6,446 bases of DNA from Bacillota bacterium (lineage in GTDB: Bacteria > Bacillota > Clostridia > Oscillospirales > Acutalibacteraceae), in NCBI GenBank assembly GCA_029007015.1, contig JAQXHB010000103.1, positions 1 to 6,446 on the forward strand. The letters are read 5' to 3'. Positions 5,835 to 6,446 of this stretch are shown piece after piece. A program made the position numbers and the translations under genes. Position 1 is the stretch's first letter; each line of letters opens with the position of its first letter. The notes beneath the pieces were generated by a model. The model ran no database searches. It had not been told where the DNA came from and saw only the letters and a list, made by a program, of their open reading frames with translations.

Positions 5835-6248
5835 ATGTGGTTTGTACTCGCACTGCTGTCTGCGGTGTTTGCGTCGCTAACCTCTATACTGGCAAAGGTC
5901 GGCATAGACGGGGTAAGTTCAAACCTTGCGACGGCCATTCGCACCGTCGTGGTGGTTATCATGGCGTGGGGCATGGTCTTTCTGACCGGCACACAGAACG
6001 GTATTTTTGAAATTGACAAAAAAAGCATGCTGTTTCTCATTCTGTCCGGCTTGGCCACCGGCGCGTCGTGGCTGTGTTATTATAAAGCGCTTCAGTTGGG
6101 CGAGGCGTCCAAGGTGGTGCCGGTCGACAAATTAAGCGTAGTCTTTACGCTGATTTTGGCGTTTGTCTTTCTGCACGAGAAATTTACCGTCAAATCTCTC
6201 ATCGGCTGTGTCTTGATTGGCGCGGGAACGCTGTTAATGGTTATATAA
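5835..6248 (+). CDS. Single-repeat EamA/DMT-type small membrane transporter protein
   Basis: 137-residue, very hydrophobic protein matching one EamA repeat of the drug/metabolite transporter superfamily. Likely membrane segments are about 2-20, 31-51, 64-85, 98-114 and 117-136. Family-like features are the start FVLALLSAVFASLTSILAK, the central GLATGASWLCYYKALQLGEA (72-91), the PVDKLSVVFTLILAFVFLHE segment (96-115, where DMT proteins typically have a proline and a final Glu), and the closing LIGCVLIGAGTLLMV. Most EamA transporters have two such repeats (about 280-300 residues). This one is complete with a single repeat, since it has its own ribosome binding site, stop and terminator, so it would have to work as a dimer. 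Comparable stand-alone ~140-residue proteins are known in Firmicutes and other bacteria. Substrate is unknown. Confidence 0.88.
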   Translation: MWFVLALLSAVFASLTSILAKVGIDGVSSNLATAIRTVVVVIMAWGMVFLTGTQNGIFEIDKKSMLFLILSGLATGASWLCYYKALQLGEASKVVPVDKLSVVFTLILAFVFLHEKFTVKSLIGCVLIGAGTLLMVI

Positions 6249-6292
6249 AAAACAGAGCACACATACCTCTGATGGCTGTGTGCTCTGTTTTT
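6248..6292. terminator. Perfect bidirectional terminator between convergent genes
   Basis: AAAAACAGAGCACACA (6248-6263) and TGTGTGCTCTGTTTTT (6277-6292) are exact reverse complements, 16 bp, with a 13-base loop. An 11-bp core stem (6253-6263 with 6277-6287) is flanked by A5 and T5, so it serves as a terminator on both strands. It ends the EamA-like gene from the left and the rubredoxin gene from the right. The A-run begins at the last base of the EamA-like stop codon. Confidence 0.93.
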
Positions 6293-6307
6293 ATTCATTG
6301 CCCAAAA

Positions 6308-6446
6308 TTATTCGGCCTCGGAGAACATATCTTTTCCCACGCCGCAAAGCGGGCATGCAAAATCGTCAGGCAGGTCCTCGAACTTTGTGCCGGGAGCAAT
6401 TCCGTTGTCGGGATCGCCCAGCGCTTCGTCATATACCCATCCGCAG
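6308..6446 (-). CDS. Rubredoxin, partial (N-terminus outside the window)
   Basis: Reading the minus strand from the right edge gives 45 codons beginning CGWVYDEALGDPDNGIAPGT and ending at a TAA (6308-6310). This is the classic rubredoxin pattern: the second Cys and Gly of the first CxxCG knuckle, the Y-D-x-x-x-G-D-P-D-N-G-I-x-P-G-T-x-F-x-D-L-P core, then CPLCGVGKDMF, the second iron-binding knuckle. Three of the four iron ligands are positioned or implied by the visible part; two Cys of the second pair and one of the first are seen. Rubredoxins are small one-iron electron carriers in the cytoplasm of anaerobes, often passing electrons to oxygen- or peroxide-reducing proteins. About 5-8 N-terminal residues are missing if it is a stand-alone protein of about 52 residues. 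It could instead be the C-terminal domain of a larger protein (for example a rubrerythrin or flavoprotein fusion), which only the sequence to the right can decide. Confidence 0.93.
   Translation of the reverse strand, partial: CGWVYDEALGDPDNGIAPGTKFEDLPDDFACPLCGVGKDMFSEAE

Overview
The window reads as a chromosomal segment of an anaerobic Firmicute, most likely a Clostridia-class gut-type bacterium. The reasons are a rubredoxin gene, TATAAT-type promoters (two with an extended TG), purine-rich ribosome binding sites, intrinsic hairpin/T-run terminators after every transcription unit, and the gene families present. This is an inference; no rRNA or other taxonomic marker is present. I see no tRNA, CRISPR array, insertion sequence or phage gene.

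Layout, left to right. (1) Positions 1-232 hold the last 76 codons of a polar amino-acid ABC transporter ATPase (GlnQ/HisP type), closed by a terminator at 313-353. (2) Positions 406-4270 form a three-gene unit with one good promoter (-10 at 429-434) and one terminator (4239-4270). It encodes an M20C dipeptidase of the PepD type with all metal and catalytic residues present, a 633-residue OPT-family oligopeptide transporter, and a 113-residue PqqD-fold protein whose start lies 2 bases past the transporter stop. (3) Positions 4365-5703 form a monocistronic unit for a 396-residue protein of unknown function with a four-helix membrane block and a long charged coiled-coil tail. (4) Positions 5768-6292 form a second monocistronic unit for a 137-residue single-repeat EamA/DMT-type membrane protein. 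(5) A convergent rubredoxin gene enters from the right edge on the minus strand and shares a perfect 16-bp bidirectional terminator with the EamA gene.

Functional reading: the central operon looks like a peptide-scavenging module in which the OPT protein imports small peptides and PepD splits dipeptides in the cytoplasm. The PqqD-fold protein is the unexplained partner. PqqD-like domains are known as peptide-binding chaperones in RiPP biosynthesis, yet no precursor peptide, radical-SAM enzyme or other RiPP gene is visible here. That partner and the orphan membrane/coiled-coil protein are the two most interesting items. Otherwise this is a fairly ordinary, intact region; I found no frameshift or broken gene.
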